Of a stretch of 64,000 nucleotides of DNA, positions 1 through 9,299 are shown in pieces. This stretch comes from Streptomyces sp. 3214.6. Its GTDB lineage: Bacteria; Actinomycetota; Actinomycetes; Streptomycetales; Streptomycetaceae. Every line of letters starts with the position of its first letter. Position 1 is the stretch's first letter. Location of the stretch: contig NZ_LT670819.1 of NCBI RefSeq assembly GCF_900129855.1, forward strand, positions 2,728,001-2,792,000, written 5' to 3'. The position numbers and the translations under genes were made by a program. The notes under the pieces were generated by a model, which was not told the origin of the DNA, searched no databases, and saw only the letters and a list, made by a program, of their open reading frames with translations.

Positions 1-1112
1 ACGTCGTCGGAGAACCCGAGGACCGTGCAGGCGCCGACCGTGATCACCGCGCAGCCGCCGACCAGGCCCACCAGCAGTTCGTGGCCGCGGCGGGCCTGGG
101 CGGCGATCCGCTCGGCGTCGACCGGCTCGCGGGGGGCGGGGTCGGTGCCGTAGGCGCTGCGCGTACCGGAGTCCGGGGTGTCGAAGCCGATCGGCAGGCG
201 GGCGAAGCGCATGGACAGGCCGGGCAGGAAGGCCAGGGCGCCCACGCCGACGGGCGCGCACAGGGCGGCGGTCTCGGCCGGGGTCCAGTGCGCGAGGGTC
301 GCCGTGAACACCGCCGCCAGGCCCGCGCCGGAGGCGACGACGAAGGCGACGAAGGGGCCGTCGCCGCGGGGGGAGCACAGGGTGAGCAGCACCGAGGCCA
401 GCAGGACCGCGGCGCAGGCCAGCAGGAACTGGAGTTTGCCGATGCCCTGGCCGTCGGAGAGCGGGAGCAGCCCGGAGCCCGCGACCGCCACGCTTGGCAG
501 GGCGCCGAGTCCCAGGGCGACGGCGGAGCCGCGGTCGTCGTAGACGCGGGCCCGGACACAGGCGAGGGCGACCAGCAGGACGCCGACGACCGCGGCGAGA
601 ACGCCGGGCAGGCTGTTCATGTCGTGGTGCGGGTCGCCGGTCCAGGCCACGAAGGCGAGCAGGGCCGGCAGGACGCCTCCGCCCACGAGGCCTGCGGCGC
701 GGGTCAGGTCGCCGTTCCACAGGGTGTGCTCGCGCGTCACGGCGGAGGCGACCGCCTCGGACACGTCGTCGAAGACGGCGGGCGGCAGCGACTCGGCGAA
801 GGGGCGCAGGGTGAGGAGTTCGCCGTCGAGGATGTGCTGGGCGGCGAACGAGCGTGAACTGTCGAGGACGGCGCCGTCCCGGCGGACGAGGTGGTAGCCG
901 ACCGGGGCGCCCTCGGCGGGGCTCTGCCGGGAGAGCCTGAGGATCTCCGGGTAGATGTCGGCGACGGGGACGTCGTCGGGCAGTGCCACGTCGATCCGGC
1001 TGTCGGGGGCGACGATGGTGACCCGGCAGAAGCCGAGCCCCGTCGCCGCCGCGGGAGCGGTTCCGTTGCCGCGCCCTTCTCCGGTGGCTGCCGCGGAGGC
1101 CGCGATACTCAC
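1..1112 (-). CDS. eccD: EccD, T7SS membrane channel subunit (partial)
   Basis: Integral membrane subunit of the ESX-type type VII secretion translocon. Only the first 370 codons are present; the C-terminus lies beyond the left edge. The GTG start at 1112 has a GAGGGGGAG Shine-Dalgarno six bases upstream. After a short Ala/Gly-rich tail, residues about 27-110 look like the cytosolic ubiquitin-like (YukD) domain (FCRVTIVAPDSRIDVALPDD). At least seven hydrophobic segments follow from about residue 148. Members of the family normally have about eleven, so roughly four are missing here. It is divergent from eccC, with a shared 229-bp upstream region. Confidence 0.9.
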   Translation of the reverse strand, partial: MSIAASAAATGEGRGNGTAPAAATGLGFCRVTIVAPDSRIDVALPDDVPVADIYPEILRLSRQSPAEGAPVGYHLVRRDGAVLDSSRSFAAQHILDGELLTLRPFAESLPPAVFDDVSEAVASAVTREHTLWNGDLTRAAGLVGGGVLPALLAFVAWTGDPHHDMNSLPGVLAAVVGVLLVALACVRARVYDDRGSAVALGLGALPSVAVAGSGLLPLSDGQGIGKLQFLLACAAVLLASVLLTLCSPRGDGPFVAFVVASGAGLAAVFTATLAHWTPAETAALCAPVGVGALAFLPGLSMRFARLPIGFDTPDSGTRSAYGTDPAPREPVDAERIAAQARRGHELLVGLVGGCAVITVGACTVLGFSDD

Positions 1113-1341
1113 CTGCTGCTCCCCCTCAGTGATGGTTCCGCGTCGACGGTGTGAAAGTGCGGTGTGGCGTCCCGCTCCGGTGCGTGCGCCGGGCCGCCCG
1201 CGGGTGTGCTCACGCGAACATCCGGCACCCTACCGCCCCCCGGTCGCAGGGTCAGTCAGTAGGATCACGCGGCGGCCTGCGTCCGCCTGACACGGGGTGG
1301 CGGACGGTACTTCGGGGGCCTCGCAAGGGGATTGGTGAGCA

Positions 1342-4300
1342 GTGAGCCATATCGTCGTGAAGCGTCCGCCACGGGCGCTGCCGTCCGAGGTACCCATGGG
1401 CGAGGTCGTGCTGCAGCCTCCGCCGGAGCTGCCGCGGGGGCATCAGGAGAGCGTGCTGATGCAACTGCTGCCGACGCTCGGCATGGGCGGCTCGGTGGTC
1501 TTCTTCTTCACGAGCGGGCAGCCGTTCATGAGGATCATGGGCATGGTCATGATCGCCTCGACGGTGGCGATGTCGATCGCGATGGTGGTGCGCTTCCGCC
1601 GCGGCTCGCAGGGGCAGTTGGCGGACATGCGCCGGGACTACCTGGGCTATCTGGCGCAGACCCGGCGCACCGCGCTCGACACCGCGCGGGCCCAGCGGGA
1701 CGCTCAGTACTACCTGCACCCCTCCCCCGAGCAGTTGTGGGCGCTGGTCGCCGAGGGCAGCCGGGTGTGGGAACGGCGGCCCGGGGACGAGGACTTCGCC
1801 CAGGTCCGCGTGGGCCTGGGCGTCCAGGCGCTGGCCACCCCGCTGCTCGCCCCCGAGACCGGCCCGGTGGAGCAGCTGGAGCCGCTGACGGCGGGCGCCC
1901 TGCAGCGCTTCATCGCCGTCCACGACAGCCTGGACGACCTGCCGATGGCCGTGTCGCTGCGCGCCTTCTACCACGTCACGGTCAGCGGTGAGCCGCAGTC
2001 GGCGCGCTCCTGCGCCCGTGCCCTGGCCGGTTCGCTGGCGGCGCTGCACTCGCCTCAGGACCTGGTCCTCGTCGTCGCGGCGGGCCGGGAGGAACTGCCG
2101 CACTGGGACTGGGCGAAGTGGCTGCCGCACGTCCAGGCCGCCGGTGCCGTGGACGGGGCGGGCAGCCGCAGGCTGATCGGCGCCGACACCCGTGGGCTGG
2201 AGCAGCTGCTCGGGGCGCGGCTCGCCGGCCGGCCGCGGTTCCATCCGAACGCGGCGCCGCTGCCCGACGAACCGCACATCGTCGTCGTCCTGGACGGCGT
2301 TTCGCTGCCCCCGGACTCTGTCCTGGCCAACCCCGAGGGGCTGCAGGGGGTGACGGTGCTCGAGATCGTCCCCGGGGAGCTCACCGGGGCGGGCGGCGAG
2401 CTGGACATCGTCGTACTGCCCGGCGCGTTGCGGTTGGAGTCGGCGCACGGGGCCGTCTACGAGGGGACGCCCGACGCCCTCTCGCCGGAGTCCGCCGCGG
2501 CGCTCGCCCGGCAGCTCGCCCCGCTGCGGATGGCCTCCGGCGGGGACGACGACGAACCGCTGCTGGCCAACCTGGAGTTCACCGACCTGCTGAGCCTCGG
2601 GGACGCGGCGTCCGTGGACCCGTCGCGCACCTGGCGGCCGCGTTCGCTGGCGGAGCGGCTGCGGGTGCCGATCGGGGTGGGCGAGGACGGCCGTCCGGTG
2701 ATGCTGGACCTGAAGGAGGCGGCGCAGGAGGGCATGGGGCCGCACGGGCTGTGCGTGGGCGCGACGGGCTCCGGCAAGTCCGAGCTGCTGCGCACCCTGG
2801 TGCTGGGCCTGGCCGTCACCCACTCCTCCGAAACCCTGAACTTCGTGCTCGCCGACTTCAAGGGCGGCGCGACCTTCGCCGGCATGGCGCAGATGCCGCA
2901 CGTGGCGGCCGTGATCACCAACCTGGCGGACGACCTGACGCTGGTCGACCGGATGGGCGACTCCATCCGGGGCGAGCTCAACCGCCGTCAGGAGCTGCTG
3001 CGGGACGCGGGCAACTACGCCAACATCCACGACTACGAGAAGGCGCGGGCCGCGGGCGCGGCCCTGCAGCCGATTCCCTCCCTGGTCCTGGTGATCGACG
3101 AGTTCAGCGAGTTGCTGACGGCGAAGCCGGACTTCATCGAGATGTTCGTGCAGATCGGCCGGATCGGCCGCTCGCTCGGCGTGCACCTGCTGCTGGCCTC
3201 CCAGCGTCTGGAGGAGGGGCGGCTGCGCGGCCTGGAGACCTACCTGTCGTACCGCGTCGGTCTGCGCACGTTCTCCGCGGCGGAGTCGCGGGCGGCGCTG
3301 GGCGTGCCCGACGCGTACTCGCTGCCGAACGTGCCGGGTTCGGGCTTCCTGAAGTTCGGCACGGACGAAATGGTGCGGTTCAAGGCGGCGTACGTGTCCG
3401 GGGTCTACCGCTCGGGCGGTCAGCGGGCGGCGGCGGGCGGCGGCCCACTGCCGGTGGACCGACGGCCGGTGCTGTTCACCTCGGCCGAGGTGCCGGTGCG
3501 GTACGCGGCCGTGCCGCAGCAACTGCGTTCCGGGGACGTTCCCGAGGTCGACGAGGCCCTCGCCGACACCGTCCTCGACGTGATCGTGCGCCGGCTGGAG
3601 GCGCAGGGCCCGGCGGCGCACCAGGTGTGGCTCCCGCCGCTGGACAGCCCGCCGTCGCTGGACGCGCTCCTGCCGGGGCTCACCGCCGTGCAGGGCCGCG
3701 GACTCACCCAGCCCGGTTACGAGGGCGCGGGCCGGCTGGTCGTGCCGGTCGGTCTGGTCGACAAGCCGTTCGAGCAGCGCCGCGACTCCCTCTGGGTGGA
3801 CTTCTCCGGCGCGGCGGGCCACATGCAGATCGTCGGCGGCCCGCAGTCCGGCAAGTCGACGCTGGTGCGCACGCTGATCTCGGCGTTCGCCCTCACCCAC
3901 ACACCGCACGAGGTCCAGTTCTACGGCCTCGACTTCGGCGGTGGCGGCATGGCGACGGTGGCCGGCCTGCCACACGTCGGCGGGATCGCCTCGCGGCTGG
4001 ACCCGGAGCGGGTGCGGCGCACGGTCGCCGAGGTGTACGGCGTGCTGACCCGCCGCGAGGAGTACTTCCGCTCGGCCGGAATCCCGTCGATCGCGGACTT
4101 CCGGGCCAGGCGGGCGCGGGGCGACATCTCGGTGACGGACCAGCCGTGGGGCGATGTCTTCCTGGTCATCGACGGGTGGGGCAACTTCCGCGCGGACTAC
4201 GAGGCGATGGACCAGATCATCCACGAGATCGCGGCGCGCGGCCTCGGCTACGGCATCCACCTGGTGCTGACCGCCTCGCGTTCGATGGAGGTCAGGGCCG

Positions 4301-5322
4301 CTCTCAAGGACCATCTGATGAACCGCCTGGAGCTGCGGCTCGGCGACACGATGGACTCCGAGATCGACCGCAAGGTCGCCGCGAACGTCCCGGCGGGCGT
4401 TCCGGGCCGCGGCCAGTCCCCGCAGAAGCTGCACTTCATGGCGGCGGTGCCGCGGATCGACGGCCTCACCTCCGACACCGACCTGTCCGACGCCACCCAG
4501 GCGCTGGCCACGGAGGTCGCCCGGCACTGGCAGGCCCCGCCGGCTCCCGAAGTACGGCTGCTGCCGCGCGAGTTCCCGGCCGCCTCGCTGCCGCCGGGGA
4601 GCCGGTTCCCGCGCCGCGGCGTCGCCTTCGCCCTCGACGAGAACGCCCTCGAACCCGTCTACGTCGACTTCGAGCAGGACCCGTTCTTCCTCGTCTTCGG
4701 CGAGAGCGAGTCCGGCAAGTCGAACCTGCTGCGGTTGCTGATCAAGCAGTTGACGGAGCGGTACTCGGGCGACGAGTGCAAGCTGTTCGTCGTCGACAAC
4801 AGGCGCTCCCTGCTGGACGTGACCCCGTCCTCCCACCTGGCCGAGTACATCCCGATGTCCAACGCCATGGAGCATCACATGGCAGCTCTGGCCGACCTGA
4901 TGAAGCGCCGGACGCCGACGGCCGACGTGACGGCACAGCAGCTCCGGGACCGGAGCTGGTGGCGGGGGCCGACCGTGTTCGTCGTCATCGACGACTACGA
5001 CCTGGTGGCGACGTCGAGCGGCAATCCGCTGGCCGGACTGACGGAACTGCTGCCGTTCGCCCGGGACGTGGGCGTGCGGTTCATCGTGGCCCGGTCGACG
5101 GCGGGCGCGGGACGGGCGTCGTACGAGGCGTTCATGCAGCGCATCAAGGAACTGGGCGCCCAGGGCGTGGTGTTGGCGGGCGACCCCGGGGAGGGGGACC
5201 TCCTGGGGGGCGTACGGCCTCGTCCGATGCCTGCGGGGCGGGGGGTCTTCGTGTCGCGGCGGCGGGGGAAGCCGTTGGTGCAGGTGGGGTGGGTGCCGGA
5301 AGGGACGGATGAGCGGGCGTAG
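1342..5322 (+). CDS. eccC: EccC, FtsK/SpoIIIE-type T7SS motor ATPase
   Basis: Motor ATPase that recognises and drives Esx-class substrates through the T7SS channel. It has 1326 residues, the length of a fused EccCa-EccCb protein. Two hydrophobic segments lie at about residues 35-80, followed by three FtsK-like ATPase domains with intact Walker A motifs: GATGSGKS (about 473-480), GGPQSGKS (832-839) and GESESGKS (1120-1127). A Walker B-like VLVIDEFSE lies in domain 1, VFLVIDGWG in domain 2 and VFVVIDDYD in domain 3. The start is the GTG at 1342 after AAGGGG. It is followed by a perfect inverted repeat and then the 5.5-8.9 kb effector module on the same strand. Confidence 0.96.
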   Translation: MSHIVVKRPPRALPSEVPMGEVVLQPPPELPRGHQESVLMQLLPTLGMGGSVVFFFTSGQPFMRIMGMVMIASTVAMSIAMVVRFRRGSQGQLADMRRDYLGYLAQTRRTALDTARAQRDAQYYLHPSPEQLWALVAEGSRVWERRPGDEDFAQVRVGLGVQALATPLLAPETGPVEQLEPLTAGALQRFIAVHDSLDDLPMAVSLRAFYHVTVSGEPQSARSCARALAGSLAALHSPQDLVLVVAAGREELPHWDWAKWLPHVQAAGAVDGAGSRRLIGADTRGLEQLLGARLAGRPRFHPNAAPLPDEPHIVVVLDGVSLPPDSVLANPEGLQGVTVLEIVPGELTGAGGELDIVVLPGALRLESAHGAVYEGTPDALSPESAAALARQLAPLRMASGGDDDEPLLANLEFTDLLSLGDAASVDPSRTWRPRSLAERLRVPIGVGEDGRPVMLDLKEAAQEGMGPHGLCVGATGSGKSELLRTLVLGLAVTHSSETLNFVLADFKGGATFAGMAQMPHVAAVITNLADDLTLVDRMGDSIRGELNRRQELLRDAGNYANIHDYEKARAAGAALQPIPSLVLVIDEFSELLTAKPDFIEMFVQIGRIGRSLGVHLLLASQRLEEGRLRGLETYLSYRVGLRTFSAAESRAALGVPDAYSLPNVPGSGFLKFGTDEMVRFKAAYVSGVYRSGGQRAAAGGGPLPVDRRPVLFTSAEVPVRYAAVPQQLRSGDVPEVDEALADTVLDVIVRRLEAQGPAAHQVWLPPLDSPPSLDALLPGLTAVQGRGLTQPGYEGAGRLVVPVGLVDKPFEQRRDSLWVDFSGAAGHMQIVGGPQSGKSTLVRTLISAFALTHTPHEVQFYGLDFGGGGMATVAGLPHVGGIASRLDPERVRRTVAEVYGVLTRREEYFRSAGIPSIADFRARRARGDISVTDQPWGDVFLVIDGWGNFRADYEAMDQIIHEIAARGLGYGIHLVLTASRSMEVRAALKDHLMNRLELRLGDTMDSEIDRKVAANVPAGVPGRGQSPQKLHFMAAVPRIDGLTSDTDLSDATQALATEVARHWQAPPAPEVRLLPREFPAASLPPGSRFPRRGVAFALDENALEPVYVDFEQDPFFLVFGESESGKSNLLRLLIKQLTERYSGDECKLFVVDNRRSLLDVTPSSHLAEYIPMSNAMEHHMAALADLMKRRTPTADVTAQQLRDRSWWRGPTVFVVIDDYDLVATSSGNPLAGLTELLPFARDVGVRFIVARSTAGAGRASYEAFMQRIKELGAQGVVLAGDPGEGDLLGGVRPRPMPAGRGVFVSRRRGKPLVQVGWVPEGTDERA

Positions 5323-5383
5323 TTGGCGGGCCTAGCTTCACCCGCCGTCAAGCCGTGCGGGGTGAGTTGTGGAAAGTATGGTG

Positions 5384-5420
5384 AGATCCGTGAACTCACT
5401 TGAACCGAGTTCACGGATCT
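5384..5420 (+). promoter_or_regulatory. Perfect 14-bp inverted repeat between eccC and the effector module
   Basis: AGATCCGTGAACTC (5384-5397) and GAGTTCACGGATCT (5407-5420) are exact reverse complements separated by 9 bases. No T-run follows. It could be a rho-independent-like hairpin ending eccC, an operator for the module starting at 5502, or an RNA attenuator. The sequence alone does not decide. Confidence 0.6.
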
Positions 5421-5501
5421 GGCTGCTGGGAGCGGGCGTAACTGTCCCGTCCAGCGGACGGGTTTCACGGGGACACGGGGACACGGGGAAGGGGTTCACG
5501 C

Positions 5502-5936
5502 GTGGCGTGGGAAGAGTGGGAGCAGCTCAAAAGTGCGGCGGCCGAGCAGCACGCGGCCCAGATGCAACTGAACCACGTACCGCTCGACCCGGGCGGTGGC
5601 ACCGGCACGCTGGTGTCGAACAAGCCCGCCTGGTCCAAGGCCGGTCAGGACGTCGGCTCGCTCCGCGAGGACATCAGCAAGGCGCTGGGCAAGCTGACGG
5701 ACGGGCAGAAGGGCCTTGGCGAGGACGCCGGCTGCCTGACCGCGGTGGCCCAGAAGGACGTCCACGACTCGTGGGAGACCTACGTCAAGAACGTGAGCGC
5801 GCGCTGCGGGAAGCTCTCGGCTCTGCTGGAGAAGGCGGGCAACGACCAGCTGAAGACCGACGAGGCGATCGAGGTCGAGATCGGCAACCTGAAGGTGGAG
5901 TACGCGGATACTCCGGCCGTCGGCGGCAAGGGCTGA
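5502..5936 (+). CDS. Small helical T7SS partner protein (unrecognised family)
   Basis: A 144-residue hydrophilic, probably all-helical protein with no signal peptide. It uses the GTG at 5502, giving MAWEEWEQLK. I do not recognise the family. It lies 18 bp upstream of the alpha/beta-hydrolase effector gene and is co-directional with it, the position in which T7SS loci encode WXG100-like or Lap-like partners that deliver a cognate effector. There is no clear WXG turn, so it is not a canonical Esx protein. The partner role is inferred from position and helical character. Confidence 0.75.
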   Translation: MAWEEWEQLKSAAAEQHAAQMQLNHVPLDPGGGTGTLVSNKPAWSKAGQDVGSLREDISKALGKLTDGQKGLGEDAGCLTAVAQKDVHDSWETYVKNVSARCGKLSALLEKAGNDQLKTDEAIEVEIGNLKVEYADTPAVGGKG

Positions 5937-5954
5937 GGGCGGTAACGAGACATC

Positions 5955-7763
5955 ATGGACCTCGCAACGCTCAAGACCCTCAAGCCGACCGAATACTCGG
6001 AAGCCGCCGACGGATACCGCAGCACCTCTGACATGGCGAGTGCGGCCAAGGACCGCATCGAGAACCAGATCGCCGTGGCCATGAGGAACTCCCTGAAGGG
6101 CGAGGCGGCGACCGCGGCAATCAAACAACTGGGTGAGCTGGGCAAGAACTTCCACTACATCCAGGTGGAATGCGGTCTCGTCAGCACCGCGCTGGAAGCC
6201 TTCTCCTACGAGGTGGGAGCCGCCAAGTCCAAGCTCGACACGGCGCTCGCGGGCGCCCAGGCCGCCAAGCTCACGGTGCACGCCGACGGCTCGGTGTCCT
6301 ATCCAGCGGGCGGGGAGAAGGACGCCGACGGCAAGATCCCCGACGGCGGCACGGTGAGCGGTCTGACGGACGGCACGGCCGCCGCGATCGGCCGCCAGTC
6401 TGCCAACGTCGACCCCAACCCCAACCACCGCCTCGCCCAGGACTACGCCGACCAGATCGCCGCGGCGCTGAAGGAAGCAACGGAGGCCGACGAGAAGTGG
6501 GCCCCGAAACTGCGCGCGCTGAAGGCGGACGACGACCTGACCGTCTCCGACGGCGACTGGGCCGACGCGTCCTCGGACACGAAGGGCGTGACCGAGGCGG
6601 GCAAGAAGTACCTCGACTCGCTCCCGCAGCCTCCCAAGGACGGCAGCCCCAAGGACAACGCGGAGTGGTGGAAGGGACTCGACGCGGAGCAGCAGGCAGC
6701 GTGGATCTCCATGCGCCCCGATTCCGTGGGCGCGCTCGACGGACTGCCGGCCACGGTCCGGGACGAGGCCAACCGCATCGTGTTCGACGAGGCGCGGGGA
6801 TCAATGCAGACAGAGCTGAACTCCATCCCGAAGCCGCCGCTCAACGAGTGGACCTACATCACCGCCGGGGGCTACCCGTCCAAGGTTCACACCGATGAAT
6901 GGATGGAGTGGCACAACAAGTACGGCGATCGGTACGAGCTGCTCACCAGCAATCTCAAGGGAATGCAGAGCATCCAGACGCGCTTCGACCAAACCGGCAC
7001 GAACGGACTGCCCGAAGCTTATCTGCTGGGATTCAGCGCCGAAGGAGACGGCCGGGCGATCGTCGCCAACGGAAACCCTGACACCGCGGATCACACGGCG
7101 GTCTATGTTCCCGGTACGACGTCGGACTTGCCGGGAATCGAGGGGAACATCAACCGGATGATCAATGTCTGGCATGCGGCCGATGCCAAAGCCCCTGGAC
7201 AATCCGTTTCCACCATCACCTGGCTCGGCTACGACGCACCTGATGACGTCGTGAAGGACGCACCGTTCGAACACTACGCGTACGACGGCGCGCCGGCGTT
7301 CCGCGGTTTCATGGATGGACTTGACGCATCTCACTCCGGTGATTCACCGTCCCACACCACCGTGATCGCGCACTCGTACGGAACAACCCTCGTAGGTGCT
7401 GCGGCCCAGACGGGCCATCTCAACGCCGATGACATCGTCTTCGCAGGCAGCCCTGGCGTCAAGGTGTCCGGTGCCGATGAGCTGGACGTCCCCAGCGGTC
7501 ATGTATGGAACGAGGAGGCTGACGGAGACGTGGTTCCGGACCTCGGCCGCTTGGGCCACAGTGGGAAAGACTTCATCATCCCCAGCGACCCCGAATTCGG
7601 CGCCAACCAGATGACCACGGACACCGAAGGACACAGCGGGTACTGGGATACGGGGTCGGACGGGGACTCGACGAGTCTGCAGAATCAGGCCCTCGTCGTC
7701 GTCGGAAAGGGCGACAGCGTGCCGCTGAAGCCGTCGCCCGACCCGTGGGCGCATGTGAAGTAG
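5955..7763 (+). CDS. Alpha/beta-hydrolase (DUF1023-type) putative T7SS effector
   Basis: A 602-residue protein. Residues 1-100 are helical and WXG/LXG-like, and the middle is charged. The C-terminal ~240 residues are an alpha/beta-hydrolase of the DUF1023/Abhydrolase_8 type: HTAVYVPGT, TWLGYDAP, nucleophile elbow AHSYG with Ser about 474, FAGSPGV, and a C-terminal His (about 560) in TEGHSGYW. It has no signal peptide but sits in a T7SS locus after a small helical partner and before two lipoproteins, so it is a candidate exported lipase or esterase. Substrate is unknown. Known T7SS and T6SS lipase toxins are neutralised by extracytoplasmic proteins, which fits the lipoproteins downstream. Confidence 0.85.
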   Translation: MDLATLKTLKPTEYSEAADGYRSTSDMASAAKDRIENQIAVAMRNSLKGEAATAAIKQLGELGKNFHYIQVECGLVSTALEAFSYEVGAAKSKLDTALAGAQAAKLTVHADGSVSYPAGGEKDADGKIPDGGTVSGLTDGTAAAIGRQSANVDPNPNHRLAQDYADQIAAALKEATEADEKWAPKLRALKADDDLTVSDGDWADASSDTKGVTEAGKKYLDSLPQPPKDGSPKDNAEWWKGLDAEQQAAWISMRPDSVGALDGLPATVRDEANRIVFDEARGSMQTELNSIPKPPLNEWTYITAGGYPSKVHTDEWMEWHNKYGDRYELLTSNLKGMQSIQTRFDQTGTNGLPEAYLLGFSAEGDGRAIVANGNPDTADHTAVYVPGTTSDLPGIEGNINRMINVWHAADAKAPGQSVSTITWLGYDAPDDVVKDAPFEHYAYDGAPAFRGFMDGLDASHSGDSPSHTTVIAHSYGTTLVGAAAQTGHLNADDIVFAGSPGVKVSGADELDVPSGHVWNEEADGDVVPDLGRLGHSGKDFIIPSDPEFGANQMTTDTEGHSGYWDTGSDGDSTSLQNQALVVVGKGDSVPLKPSPDPWAHVK

Positions 7764-7807
7764 GAACACCGGCCCACAACCCCGCCCGACGAAGTAAGGC
7801 TTCTGAC

Positions 7808-8338
7808 GTGAAGAGCAAATTGAGCGCTCTTGTGCTCACAGTCTCCCTGGCCCTCACCACTCTCACCGGATGCAGCATGACTGACGACGATTCCAACGCA
7901 ATTCCGTCCTCCGGCACGAGCACTTCGCGTGATGCCTCAGATGCGATGGAGAAGGTGTCCAGCACTATCTATGACCTGATCGGCGTCAAGGGAAAGGCAT
8001 CCGACAGCCGTCCGACAGTCCTGGACTGTTCGGGAAAAGACACGAAGACGTACTTCCGAATCTTGCACCCTTGGAGCTTCGTCCCGGTGTCGGTGAGCGA
8101 CCTCGACGTAGCGATGAAACGACTTAAGGAGCAACTGCCGAAGAATGGGTGGGAGATCGTCAACTACGGGCCGGACACCAGCAAGAACAAGAACATGAAT
8201 CTCACCGCTGACAATGACAAGAAGAAGGCCAGTGTCAAGGTCGTCGCCATGGCGAAGGACGACCCACCGATGTTGAGCCTGGACCTCATCTCCGGGTGCT
8301 ACAAGGTCCCCGACGGCCAAGAGGTCGAGCGGTTCTGA
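7808..8338 (+). CDS. Lipoprotein, candidate immunity protein 1
   Basis: A 176-residue predicted lipoprotein. The GTG start at 7808 follows AAGTAAGG and gives VKSKLSALVL, then a hydrophobic stretch and the lipobox LTGC. The mature part carries HPWS, a GW-containing helix (LPKNGWEIVNYG), NKNMNL and a late Cys (SGCYK). The same landmarks recur in the next gene, so the two are paralogues. It sits 44 bp after the hydrolase effector. Immunity against that enzyme at the outer face of the membrane is an inference. Confidence 0.82.
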   Translation: MKSKLSALVLTVSLALTTLTGCSMTDDDSNAIPSSGTSTSRDASDAMEKVSSTIYDLIGVKGKASDSRPTVLDCSGKDTKTYFRILHPWSFVPVSVSDLDVAMKRLKEQLPKNGWEIVNYGPDTSKNKNMNLTADNDKKKASVKVVAMAKDDPPMLSLDLISGCYKVPDGQEVERF

Positions 8339-8349
8339 CAGATCAGCCC

Positions 8350-8895
8350 GTGGCCGCCGGCGCGCCCCGTAGCAGCGTTGCAAAACTTATGTATGTAATG
8401 GCGGCCTGCGCTCTGCTGGCGGCATGCTCACAGGAAAGTGAGAACTCGTTGGACTACGAGCCGAAGTCCCGGTCCACCGATACGGTCAAGACCGAAATCT
8501 CGGAGCTTTCCAGCCGGATTTTTGATGCCATGAGCATCAAGAGCAAGGCCACGAAACCGGGGCCGAATGTTCAGCCCTGTGACTCCGGTGACGGCGACTC
8601 GGGGAAGCTGTACAGGATCCGGCACCCCTGGTCGGCGTATGGGGCGGGGAACGACGCCATGGAGAAGGGCATGGCCAATCTGCGTCAGGGACTCCCCCAC
8701 CAGGGCTGGAAGATCGAGAAGGTCGGCAACGACGGCAGCAGGAACAAGAACATGCAAATCCTGGCTGTCCACGAAAAGACGCTCAGCCAGGCTGAAATCA
8801 CCTGGCTCAAGGGACTGGACGGCCACGAGCCGCTCATCGAGGTAAACCTGTACTCAAGGTGCTTCCGGTCGGCGAATGACTCAGCGCAGGGATGA
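8350..8895 (+). CDS. Lipoprotein, candidate immunity protein 2 (paralogue)
   Basis: A 181-residue predicted lipoprotein using the GTG at 8350; the ATG at 8389 is an alternative. The N-terminus has Arg/Lys, then MYVMAACALLAAC with a lipobox-like LAAC. It shares with the preceding protein the landmarks HPWS, a GW-helix (LPHQGWKIEKVG), SRNKNM and a late Cys (SRCFR), which indicates tandem duplication followed by divergence. It is 11 bp downstream of the first copy. Confidence 0.8.
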   Translation: MAAGAPRSSVAKLMYVMAACALLAACSQESENSLDYEPKSRSTDTVKTEISELSSRIFDAMSIKSKATKPGPNVQPCDSGDGDSGKLYRIRHPWSAYGAGNDAMEKGMANLRQGLPHQGWKIEKVGNDGSRNKNMQILAVHEKTLSQAEITWLKGLDGHEPLIEVNLYSRCFRSANDSAQG

Positions 8896-9299
8896 GCTTC
8901 GAATATCGGCCGCGGTCGCGTCCGGCTCCACTTCCTACGTGACGACGCCCCGCTCGCCCGCCGCTGGGCCGAGCAAACCATCGAGCGGCTGCGCTCAGGT
9001 GGCCCGGTGCTGCCGGAGATCATGGAAGCGCCGCCCGCGCCCAGGGTCCCGTCTCGGCCACGGATCCCACACCGCCGCCGTCTCCTCTTCCTCAGGCCCC
9101 GTTCTCGGACGGCTGAACCGTTTGAGTACCGGCCTGAGTGACAGCACTCAGGCCCTTACAGCGGAAACGGCGGCGGGGCGGCCACAACAAGCAGTACCGC
9201 AGCACCTTCGCATCGGCACCACCGTCATGGGCACGGGTCTGGATCAGGCCGATACGTCGGCCCGATCCAGACCGAGCGCTAGATGGTCAGCGTCGGACG
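8896..9299. other. Stretch without an intact gene; contains a probable gene remnant
   Basis: After the second lipoprotein the same frame stays open to a TGA at 9139-9141, encoding an Arg-rich peptide (RLHFLRDDAPLARRWAEQ) with no good start or ribosome binding site. It looks like the tail of a destroyed gene. From 9142 to 9299 I see no credible coding sequence, only the strong hairpin at 9236-9273. This is the left edge of the small accessory island that ends with gntR. Confidence 0.55.
9236..9273. terminator. Strong hairpin at the island edge
   Basis: GGTCTGGATC (9236-9245) pairs with GATCCAGACC (9264-9273). After one A-C mismatch GGCCGA pairs with TCGGCC around a TACG loop. The result is a nearly perfect 17-bp stem lying between convergent units (lipoprotein operon on +, small-gene operon on -), so it probably acts as a two-way terminator. 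There is no U-tract. Confidence 0.55.

Noticed and set aside
1252..4878. A 1208-residue open frame antisense to eccC
   Set aside because: It is an artefact of high third-position GC: Arg/Gly/Val/His/Leu-rich, with no domain, and eccC on the other strand is unmistakable.
5466..5490. GGGGACAC direct repeats before the gene at 5502
   Set aside because: Too short and G-rich to separate from background; possibly just a duplicated spacer before the ribosome site.
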